A stretch of 9,506 bases of DNA, taken from assembly GCA_945910715.1 (NCBI GenBank), contig CAMDZU010000030.1, positions 1 to 9,506 of the forward strand. The letters are read 5' to 3'. Position numbers and translations under genes: made by a program. Positions 1-5,611 of the stretch are shown here, piece by piece. Below the pieces are notes generated by a model. The model was not told where the DNA came from. It worked only from the letters and a program-made list of their open reading frames with translations, and searched no databases. Source of the stretch: an uncultured Clostridia bacterium (GTDB lineage: Bacteria > Bacillota > Clostridia > Oscillospirales > Ruminococcaceae). Each line of letters starts with the position of its first letter. Within the stretch, counting starts at the first letter, position 1.

Positions 1-693
1 AGAATGTACGCAATGAGCGTTATTACCGCCCTTACCGCACAGAATACAACAGGAGTTTCCGCCGTTTCCGCTGTGACGGGAGAAATGGTGAAGGCTCAGC
101 TTGACAGCGTTTTCACGGACATTTTCCCAAAAGCGGTGAAAATCGGTATGCTTTGCAACGAGGAAATCGTCCTTGCCGTGGCGGAAAGGCTGAAATTCTA
201 CAAGGCGGAAAACGTGGTAATCGACCCCGTAATGCTTTCAACAAGCGGACGGGCTTTGCTTGACGACAAGGCGGTTTCGGCGGCTGAAAAGGAGCTTTTC
301 CCCCTTGCAAGAGTGGTTACCCCCAATATTCCCGAGGCGGTGCGCCTTTGCGGAATGGAAATAAGAGGGGCGGAAAGCGTGGAAAAGGCGGCGGAGGTGC
401 TGAAAAGGAAATACGGCTGCGCTGTGCTGATAAAGGGCGGCCACGGCACTGACGGCTGCAACGACTTTCTCCTTGACGATAAGGGCTACGTTTACCGCAG
501 TCCGAGAATAGAAAACCCCAATACCCACGGCACAGGCTGTACTCTTTCAAGCGCAATTGCCTGCGGTCTGGCAAAGGGACTGCCCCTTTCTGAAAGCGTG
601 CGCCTTGCAAAGGAGTATATTACGGGAGCAATCAAGGACGGAATGAAGCTGGGAAAAGGGAATGGACCCTTAAACCATTTCTGGGATAAATAA
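1..693 (+). CDS. thiD: Hydroxymethylpyrimidine/phosphomethylpyrimidine kinase ThiD (5'-truncated by window edge)
   Basis: Ribokinase-fold kinase that phosphorylates HMP and then HMP-P to HMP-PP, the pyrimidine half of thiamine; cytosolic. The frame is open from base 1 (the first codon is Arg), and the first visible residues, YAMSVITALTAQNTTGV, match the segment that normally lies about 35-40 residues into ThiD, so the ATG at 4 is internal and the true start is outside the window. Visible family motifs, in order: KIGML (bases 139-153), DPVML-STSG (223-249), TPNIPEA (319-339), the KGGHG strand (433-447), and the ATP/anion-hole motif HGTGCTLSSAIA near the C-terminus, whose Cys codon is 538-540. 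It ends in GPLNHFW, typical of monofunctional ThiD, with no ThiE fusion. About 230 of an expected ~265 residues are present. A hairpin terminator follows 15 bases after the stop. The family call is firm; any upstream thi neighbours are not visible. Confidence 0.95.
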   Translation, partial: RMYAMSVITALTAQNTTGVSAVSAVTGEMVKAQLDSVFTDIFPKAVKIGMLCNEEIVLAVAERLKFYKAENVVIDPVMLSTSGRALLDDKAVSAAEKELFPLARVVTPNIPEAVRLCGMEIRGAESVEKAAEVLKRKYGCAVLIKGGHGTDGCNDFLLDDKGYVYRSPRIENPNTHGTGCTLSSAIACGLAKGLPLSESVRLAKEYITGAIKDGMKLGKGNGPLNHFWDK

Positions 694-708
694 TAGAATA
701 AAATGATT

Positions 709-745
709 AAACCCTGAGAGGATTTTGTTCTTCTCAGGGTTTTTG
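709..745 (+). terminator. Intrinsic terminator of thiD
   Basis: An 11-bp perfect stem, AAACCCTGAGA (709-719) with TCTCAGGGTTT (732-742), encloses a 12-nt loop and runs into a short T tract (740-744). It lies 15 bases after the thiD stop. The reverse strand has only a loosely T-rich run after the stem, so it would act weakly at best for the convergent gene. Confidence 0.85.
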
Positions 746-767
746 TTCACATTCTGCCTATCCCATG

Positions 768-796
768 AACAAAACGTCTGCAAAAATGCAGACGTT
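768..796 (-). terminator. Intrinsic terminator of the pyk-alpha-galactosidase transcript
   Basis: A 10-bp perfect stem, AACGTCTGCA (773-782) with TGCAGACGTT (787-796), has a 4-nt loop. Read on the minus strand it continues into TTTTGTT. It sits 36 bases beyond the alpha-galactosidase stop codon, so it most likely ends that transcript. Together with the thiD terminator it insulates two convergent units in a 139-bp gap. Confidence 0.8.
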
Positions 797-832
797 CTGT
801 AATATTATGCATAAACTTGTCGTAAAGTATAA

Positions 833-3037
833 TTATGTCTGCTCGTCCGTTTCCTTGAAATAAGCAATATAGGACTGGAAATCACCCCACAAAGAGGGAA
901 TATCAAAGCCGTTGTTCATAAGGAACGCTCCGCTGAACACCTTTCCGCTTTCCTCGTGCTTATACCACTTGCTTTCGTCAAGACCCACAAGCTTTACTCT
1001 GTGCAGGAATACGCTTGGCACTTTAAGCACCTGAACATATTCAAGGAGAGTTTCGCTCTTGTCCTTTGAAACGAACTGCCAGGCGTCAAAGCGTGTGCTT
1101 TCAAAGGGATTGCCGATACGGTAATAGTCCCCCGTTCTTACAAGAGGATTGTACTTGTTGAACTCCTCAATCTGCTCTTTTATAGCGTACTTGTCATCGT
1201 CGCTTATTCGTGTAACGTCAAGCTCGTAGCCGAAGGTACCCACCATTGCAACGTGACCTCTTGTTTTGAATGGGGTAATTCTGCCCACGCAGTGGTTAGG
1301 GCTGTCCGAAACGTGCGCTCCGAAGCAGGAGCAGGGGTAGCAAAGGGAAGTACCGTACTGTATCTTAAGGCGCTCGATTGCGTCCGTATCGTCGCTTGTC
1401 CATATCTGGGGCGAGTAGTAAAGCATACCTGCGTCAAACCGTGAGCCGCCTCCTGCGCAGTTTTCAAGGAGCAGGTGGGGGAAGTCCGTCAGCAGTCTTT
1501 CCTGCATTTCATAAACGCCCAGAACGTATCTGTGCCAAATTTCACGCTGTCTTTCCGCAGGAAGAATTTCGTTGCCCACCTCGGTAAGCTGTCTGTTCAT
1601 ATCCCACTTTACATACTCGATATTTGCGGAGGAAAGAATGGCTTTCATTTTGCCGTAAATGCAGTCACGGACGTCCTTTCTTGAAAAGTCAAGCACAAGC
1701 TGTGAACGGGCGGTTGTTCTGTTTCTGCCCTCGATATGCAGACACCAGTCGGGGTGTTCCTTGTAAAGCTTGCTGTCGGGGCTTATCATTTCAGGCTCAA
1801 ACCATATACCGAATTTAAGTCCCAGCTTGTTTACTTCATCTACAAGGTGCTTAAGTCCGCCCTTTATCTTGTCCTCGTTTACCTCCCAGTCACCCAGGGA
1901 AGAACGGTCGTCGTTTCTGTGACCGAACCAGCCGTCGTCCATAACAAGCATTTCAATGCCTGCCTTTGCGGCTTCCTTTGCAATATCAATAAGCTTGTCC
2001 GTATCAAAGTTGAAGTATGTAGCCTCCCAGTTGTTGATAAGAATGGGTCGGCGGATGTCCTTCCACTTGCCTCGGATAAGGTTACGGCGCATTACGTCGT
2101 GGAAATTGCGGCTCATCTGCCCGATACCTGTTGAGGAGTAGGACATAATTACCTCCGGCGCCTGAAATTCCTCGCCAACTTCAAGATGCCAGGAGAAATC
2201 GTAGGGGTTAATGCCCATAACAACACGGGTTTTCTCGTACTGGTTTACCTCTGCCATTGCAAGGAAGGAGCCGCTGTAAACAAGGGCAAAGCCGTAGGCC
2301 TCGCCGTAGTCCTCCGTTGCCTTATGGTCAACGATTGCCATAAAATTGTTGTGAGCGTGGCTTGTAGAGCCTCTGTTGGAGTCGATTGACTGCTTGCCGA
2401 AGCGGAGCGGGAAACGCTGAACGTGGCGTTCTCTCGCCCATGTTCCGTAAAGGGTAATCATATCGTAGTCCATACGGTCAAGCTCCACGCAGGTCGAAAG
2501 CAGTCTGCGCAGCTCAAGAGGGTCCTTGCCCTCGTTCTTTACCTTTACGGAGCGTGTGATTATGTCAAGCTGTTCAAAAACGCTGTACTGGAGCGTAATC
2601 TGAAGTCCGCTGTGAGGGTCCTCGCAGTAAAGGTCAAGGCTTGTAACCTCCTCCTCGTTGTTGGCAAAGGTGGCAGGCAGTCCCTCAAGCTTCTGCTTGC
2701 CCTTGTAGATTTTGTAGTCCTTGAAGTAAATTTCGCAGGCAGACATTCCCAGCTTGTCCATAACCTGCATACAAGGCTCACGGAAATCCGCAACGCCGCT
2801 TGTGGAATATTCAATAGCGGCGCAGTCAAAGCTGTGCGGACCCATTGCGTCGTGTACAGCGGGAACGAAAGGCTCTCCGTTCGGTATGCGGAGATTGTAA
2901 GTCAGATCCGTTTCGGGAACGGATTTGCCGTAATAAAGGTGGAGCAGGTTTTTGCTGTTTGTAATGTGGAATGCGTAGGTTGAGTTCGGGGTATCAAGCT
3001 TGAAAACCCGTGCTTTTTCGTTATAGCTGATTGGCAT
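833..3037 (-). CDS. galA: Alpha-galactosidase, glycoside hydrolase family 36
   Basis: Hydrolyses terminal alpha-1,6-galactosyl residues of melibiose, raffinose and stachyose with retention of configuration. At 734 aa it has the length of tetrameric bacterial GH36 enzymes. Layout: beta-sandwich domain about 1-325, TIM-barrel catalytic domain about 330-640, C-terminal beta domain to the end. Visible residues: W337 (NNWEATYF), DDGW at 367-370 in the substrate site, WFEPEM at 412-417, nucleophile D479 in VKWDMNR, CAGGGSRFD at 527-535, and acid/base D549 in WTSDDTDAIERL. There is no signal peptide, so it is intracellular and needs imported oligosaccharide. The ATG start is supported by AGAGGA (3045-3050) seven bases upstream. 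That site lies between the pyk stop and this start, so the gene is expected to be co-transcribed with pyk. No sugar transporter or regulator is adjacent. The family is certain; the preferred substrate is inferred. Confidence 0.96.
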   Translation of the reverse strand: MPISYNEKARVFKLDTPNSTYAFHITNSKNLLHLYYGKSVPETDLTYNLRIPNGEPFVPAVHDAMGPHSFDCAAIEYSTSGVADFREPCMQVMDKLGMSACEIYFKDYKIYKGKQKLEGLPATFANNEEEVTSLDLYCEDPHSGLQITLQYSVFEQLDIITRSVKVKNEGKDPLELRRLLSTCVELDRMDYDMITLYGTWARERHVQRFPLRFGKQSIDSNRGSTSHAHNNFMAIVDHKATEDYGEAYGFALVYSGSFLAMAEVNQYEKTRVVMGINPYDFSWHLEVGEEFQAPEVIMSYSSTGIGQMSRNFHDVMRRNLIRGKWKDIRRPILINNWEATYFNFDTDKLIDIAKEAAKAGIEMLVMDDGWFGHRNDDRSSLGDWEVNEDKIKGGLKHLVDEVNKLGLKFGIWFEPEMISPDSKLYKEHPDWCLHIEGRNRTTARSQLVLDFSRKDVRDCIYGKMKAILSSANIEYVKWDMNRQLTEVGNEILPAERQREIWHRYVLGVYEMQERLLTDFPHLLLENCAGGGSRFDAGMLYYSPQIWTSDDTDAIERLKIQYGTSLCYPCSCFGAHVSDSPNHCVGRITPFKTRGHVAMVGTFGYELDVTRISDDDKYAIKEQIEEFNKYNPLVRTGDYYRIGNPFESTRFDAWQFVSKDKSETLLEYVQVLKVPSVFLHRVKLVGLDESKWYKHEESGKVFSGAFLMNNGFDIPSLWGDFQSYIAYFKETDEQT

Positions 3038-3053
3038 TGTTATTTCCTCTCGG

Positions 3054-4808
3054 TTACATTATTTTTTCTGCGGCGGCTGAAACAAGACCCTTTTCGCTGT
3101 CCATTGTTACCACCGTGCCGCTTCTTAAAATGCTGGTTGCGTTTTCTGCGCCGATAATTACGGGAATATCAAGAGCAAGTCCCACAATGGCGGCGTGGCT
3201 GTCTGTGCCGTCCTTTTCGGTAATAATTCCGCTTGCGGATTTAAGCAGGCTGAGTATTTCGTTGTTGGTTTCCTTGATTACAAGGATATTGCCGTTTACA
3301 AAGTTTTTCCTTGCCTCGTCAGGGTTCTGAGCAACGCAGAGGGGCGCTGTGGCTTTTTTATCGGAAACACCCTTTCCTCTTACAAGCACGTCCCCCACGA
3401 TATGGACTTTAAGCAGGTTTGTTGTGCCGGAAATGCCCACGGGAACGCCTGCGGTTATAACCACAAGGTCGCCCGTTTCAAGGAGCCCCGCTTCGGTAGC
3501 GCAGTCAATTGCGTGCTGGAAAAGCTCGTCTGTGGTGGTCATTTCCCTTGACATAAGGGGAACAACTCCCCAGCTTAAATTAAGCTGACGCCACGTTCTC
3601 TCGCTTGTAGTGCAGCTAATAATGGGGCGGTTGGGGCGGAATTTGGAAAGGAGCTTTGCTGTGCCGCCCGTTTTGGTTACGGTAAGGATTGCCTTTGCTT
3701 TGAGGTCAAGGGCGGTGGTGCAGGCGGCATGGGAAATTGCGTTTGTAACATTGTCGCCGCAGTCCTCCTCACGGTTGTGGAAACGCTTTGCGTAGTTGAT
3801 GTTCATTTCAGTGGTTTCCGCAATTTTCGCCATTGTCCGTACCGCCTCAATGGGATATGCTCCTGCTGCCGTTTCGCCGCTGAGCATAATTGCGCTGGTG
3901 CCGTCGTAAATTGCGTTGGCAACGTCGGTGGTTTCGGCTCTTGTGGGACGTGGATTTTTTATCATGCTGTCAAGCATCTGGGTGGCGGTAATTACCTGCT
4001 TGCCTGCGTTGTAGCCCTTTTCAATAAGCATTTTCTGTATTCTTGGGATTTCCTCAAAGGGGATTTCAACGCCCATATCTCCTCTTGCCACCATAATTCC
4101 GTCGGAAACACGGAGAATATCGTCAATGTGGTCAACGCCCTCCTGATTTTCGATTTTGGCGATAATCCTTATGTCCTCGCCGCCGTGCTCCGCAAGAATC
4201 CTTCTTATTTCGAGAATATCCTCGTCGCTTGTGACAAAGGACGCCGCAATAAAGTCAAAGCCCATTTCGCAGCCGAAAATAATATCGCTTCTGTCACGGT
4301 CGCTGACATAAGGCATTGTAAGCTTTATTCCGGGGAAGTTGCAGGACTTGTTGTTGCTGATAAAGCCCCCGTGGACAACCTGACAAATAACGTCCGTATC
4401 CGTAATTTCGATTACCTTGAATTCAAGCAGTCCGTCGTCCGCAAGTATTCTTGTGCCTACCTCAATATCGGCAGGGAGATTTTTATAGGTAATGCTGACC
4501 TGCTTTTCGTCCCCCTCAACCTCTCTTGTTGTGAGAGTAGAGGAGCTGCCGTCCTTAAGCTCCGCCTTGCCGTTTTTAAACTGCTTTACTCTTACCTCGG
4601 GACCCTTTGTGTCAAGGAGAGAGGCAACGGGAAGTCCCAGCTCCTCACGGATACGCTTTACCTGCTCGAATACCTTTTTGTGGCTTTCGTGGTCGCCGTG
4701 GGAGAAATTCTGCCTTGCAACGTTCATTCCGCTTTTCATCATTTCACGGAGTACATTGTCGTCCGCCGTTGCAGGTCCCATTGTGCATACGATTTTGGTT
4801 TTTCTCAT
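3054..4808 (-). CDS. pyk: Pyruvate kinase with C-terminal PEP-utiliser (phosphohistidine-type) domain
   Basis: Catalyses PEP + ADP to pyruvate + ATP in the cytosol. Domains: barrel start 1-65, B domain about 70-167, barrel continuation to about 345, C (regulatory) domain about 350-475, extra PEP-utiliser mobile domain about 500-584. Motifs: R32-x-N34-x-S36, DTKGPEVR at 66-73, IAKIENQEG with K218 and E220, VARGDMGVE with R242-GD, TATQMLDSM with T276, SGTTN near 460. E71 in DTKGPEVR is the residue type tied to K+-dependent pyruvate kinases (K+-independent ones carry Lys). At 584 aa it is about 110 longer than E. coli PykF, as in Bacillus-type enzymes. The extra domain keeps its histidine (H538) but reads GTDSHAA where most relatives have GGxTSHAA. 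The start is supported by AGGAAGGA (4815-4822), six bases upstream. It is the first gene of its operon, with a strong promoter at 4866-4894, and the alpha-galactosidase gene follows after 16 bp. Confidence 0.97.
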   Translation of the reverse strand: MRKTKIVCTMGPATADDNVLREMMKSGMNVARQNFSHGDHESHKKVFEQVKRIREELGLPVASLLDTKGPEVRVKQFKNGKAELKDGSSSTLTTREVEGDEKQVSITYKNLPADIEVGTRILADDGLLEFKVIEITDTDVICQVVHGGFISNNKSCNFPGIKLTMPYVSDRDRSDIIFGCEMGFDFIAASFVTSDEDILEIRRILAEHGGEDIRIIAKIENQEGVDHIDDILRVSDGIMVARGDMGVEIPFEEIPRIQKMLIEKGYNAGKQVITATQMLDSMIKNPRPTRAETTDVANAIYDGTSAIMLSGETAAGAYPIEAVRTMAKIAETTEMNINYAKRFHNREEDCGDNVTNAISHAACTTALDLKAKAILTVTKTGGTAKLLSKFRPNRPIISCTTSERTWRQLNLSWGVVPLMSREMTTTDELFQHAIDCATEAGLLETGDLVVITAGVPVGISGTTNLLKVHIVGDVLVRGKGVSDKKATAPLCVAQNPDEARKNFVNGNILVIKETNNEILSLLKSASGIITEKDGTDSHAAIVGLALDIPVIIGAENATSILRSGTVVTMDSEKGLVSAAAEKIM

Positions 4809-4865
4809 AGCAAATCCTTCCTTTGTATATATTATGGTTTTGAAATTCTGTTAAATGCTACTTTA

Positions 4866-4894
4866 ATTATAAACGGTAAGGGCGGTAAAGTCAA
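4866..4894 (-). promoter_or_regulatory. Sigma-A-type promoter for pyk
   Basis: Read on the minus strand: -35 TTGACT (4894-4889), a 17-nt spacer, then -10 TATAAT (4871-4866). This is one base from consensus with optimal spacing. The predicted start of transcription is near 4859, giving a leader of about 50 nt before the pyk ATG at 4808. A perfect palindrome (4914-4930) lies 19 bp upstream of the -35 box. Confidence 0.85.
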
Positions 4895-4913
4895 CCGAAA
4901 TTACGAATTGATT

Positions 4914-5281
4914 TTCCCCATAATGGGGAAGAAAATCTCCGAAAAAAAGGTAAAATATTCCCCATAACGGCGAAAATATTCCCCACAAACCAAAATGCTT
5001 ATTCAAGAAAAAGGCTCTGTTATCAGCTTATTTAATTACTGTGGGGAATATGGGGAAAATATCAAATATATTTTTGCGTAAGAGAATAAATAAATTATAT
5101 ATTATATATTATATATTATATATATATATTTATTTATATTTTTATATATATAAAGAATAAATTTTATTTCTTCCCCACACTCCCCAAAAACCCGAAAAAC
5201 CGCATTGCAAAGCCAAAAACTCGTGGGGAATAAGCTTGTTTTTATGGGGGATATGGGGAATTATAGCTCCAAAATGGGGAA
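4914..5281. repeat. Iteron-like array: twelve TTCCCCAYA 9-mers on both strands
   Basis: The seven-base core TGGGGAA (or its complement TTCCCCA) starts at 4914(-), 4924(+), 4958(-), 4979(-), 5042(+), 5051(+), 5171(-), 5180(-, one mismatch), 5224(+), 5245(+, one mismatch), 5254(+) and 5275(+). With the two flanking bases most read TTCCCCAYA. Start-to-start spacings repeat: 9 bp three times (5042/5051, 5171/5180, 5245/5254, so the 9-mers are back to back) and 21 bp three times (4958/4979, 5224/5245, 5254/5275). The first two copies form the perfect 17-bp palindrome 4914-4930. I noticed no comparable cluster elsewhere in the window. The regularity points to binding sites for a multimeric protein; the protein is unknown. 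I do not recognise the motif as a named operator. Confidence 0.8.
5085..5154. repeat. 70-bp A/T-only tract with four tandem TTATATA units
   Basis: Seventy consecutive bases contain no G or C. Four exact tandem TTATATA units occupy 5095-5122, followed by alternating TA. The ends are roughly complementary (AATAAATAAAT against ATTTATTTAT), so the tract could melt easily or extrude a cruciform. A single G (5155) separates it from another AT run to 5169. It lies between two pairs of back-to-back 9-mers (5040-5057 and 5171-5188) whose TGGGGAA strands point towards it. Confidence 0.9.
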
Positions 5282-5309
5282 TTTTTAACGGCTGCCGACA
5301 GCTTCAGGC

Positions 5310-5343
5310 AAAAAGAAAGCCGCACAGCAATGCTGCACGGCTC
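5310..5343 (-). terminator. Probable intrinsic terminator downstream of aspS
   Basis: Read on the minus strand, the left copy of the 26-bp near-palindrome folds as GAGCCG/CGGCT plus CAGC/GCTG arms with a small internal loop. It runs directly into TTTCTTTTT (5318-5310). Of the hairpins downstream of aspS this is the only one followed by a T-rich tract on that strand. It lies about 270 nt past the aspS stop, implying a long structured 3' UTR. Confidence 0.5.
5318..5343. repeat. 26-bp near-palindromic repeat, copy 1
   Basis: The sequence begins AGCCGCACAGCA and ends TGCTGCACGGCTC. The outer arms AGCCG/CGGCT and inner arms CAGC/GCTG are separated by a CA/CA mismatch. It is identical over 26 bases, in the same orientation, to 5582-5607. 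The copy is flanked by a small inverted pair, CGACAG (5296-5301) and CTGTCG (5347-5352). Confidence 0.9.
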
Positions 5344-5426
5344 GGACTGTCGATAAACCCACGCACCGCAAAAATGCGTGTTCAAAGTGATAACAAAATT
5401 TTTTTCATAGATATCATTGCTTTTTA

Positions 5427-5455
5427 TTTCCGCAGCCGTAAAACGGCTGCGGAAA
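5427..5455. repeat. 13-bp perfect inverted repeat (hairpin)
   Basis: TTTCCGCAGCCGT (5427-5439) pairs with ACGGCTGCGGAAA (5443-5455) around a 3-nt loop. It is GC-rich and very stable. On the plus strand a T5 run starts a few bases later, but no plus-strand gene precedes it. On the minus strand the following bases are A-rich, so it is not a canonical terminator for aspS. Confidence 0.85.
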
Positions 5456-5472
5456 TGCATTTTTGCTTACTG

Positions 5473-5518
5473 CGTCAACGCTCCCTTGACGTACCTTTGT
5501 ACGCCTGTCGGGAGCGTT
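5473..5518. repeat. Composite inverted repeat with mutually exclusive pairings
   Basis: AACGCTCCC (5477-5485) pairs with GGGAGCGTT (5510-5518), enclosing an inner CGTAC/GTACG hairpin (5490-5494 with 5499-5503). The left arm overlaps a second possible hairpin, CGTCAA (5473-5478) with TTGACG (5486-5491), so the two folds compete. No function is assigned. Confidence 0.6.
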
Positions 5519-5547
5519 TCCTTGTCTGCGTGTGTTTCTCAAAGTCT

Positions 5548-5582
5548 TCAGCTTGTCGAAAAATACTTTTTCGACAAGCTGA
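5548..5582. repeat. 16-bp perfect inverted repeat (hairpin)
   Basis: TCAGCTTGTCGAAAAA (5548-5563) pairs with its exact complement at 5567-5582 around a TAC loop. It abuts the second 26-bp repeat with no spacer. On the minus strand the bases that follow are not T-rich, so it looks more like a structural or RNA-stabilising element in the aspS 3' UTR than a terminator. Confidence 0.85.
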
Positions 5583-5607
5583 GCCGCACAGCAATGCTGC
5601 ACGGCTC
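5582..5607. repeat. 26-bp near-palindromic repeat, copy 2
   Basis: Exact copy of 5318-5343 in the same orientation, with one extra closing G-C pair (5581-5607). It begins four bases past the aspS stop codon, so it would form the first hairpin in the aspS 3' UTR. Unlike copy 1 it has no T tract after it on the minus strand. Confidence 0.9.
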
Positions 5608-5611
5608 ATAA

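Larger units (their letters stand above)
4809..5611. other. 803-bp gene-free intergenic region with repeats
   Basis: Between the pyk start and the aspS stop I find no frame with a good ribosome binding site or family resemblance. Left to right it holds the pyk leader and promoter (4809-4894), a 9-mer array with a central A/T-only tract (4914-5281), and a hairpin cluster bounded by two identical 26-bp repeats (5318-5607). It is far longer than the 16-28 bp gaps between the neighbouring minus-strand genes. No transposase, tRNA, rRNA or CRISPR repeat is visible. Confidence 0.85.

Noticed and set aside
2423..2983. 186-codon plus-strand frame opposite the alpha-galactosidase gene
   Set aside because: It is a shadow frame with no motif or ribosome binding site; the GH36 frame on the other strand explains the region.
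3729..4967. Long 412-codon plus-strand frame opposite pyk
   Set aside because: It is a shadow of the pyk coding strand: Cys- and Val-rich, with no family motifs, while the minus strand has complete pyruvate kinase motifs.
5225..5279. Four G-tracts (GGGG or longer) as a G-quadruplex
   Set aside because: Two of the three loops are 17 nt, too long for a confident call. The tracts are better explained as array units, since the same motif also occurs on the other strand.
4914..5281. CRISPR array
   Set aside because: The repeat unit is only 9 bp, occurs in both orientations and has no uniform spacer length, and no cas gene is nearby.
5242..5460. 72-codon minus-strand open frame downstream of aspS
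   Set aside because: It starts inside the 13-bp hairpin, passes through the repeat and the TGGGGAA units, and resembles no protein family. It is likely chance.
5318..5607. Insertion sequence
   Set aside because: There is no transposase frame. The outer repeats are near-palindromes in direct orientation, and I see no clear target-site duplication. A small non-autonomous element remains possible and is listed as a finding.
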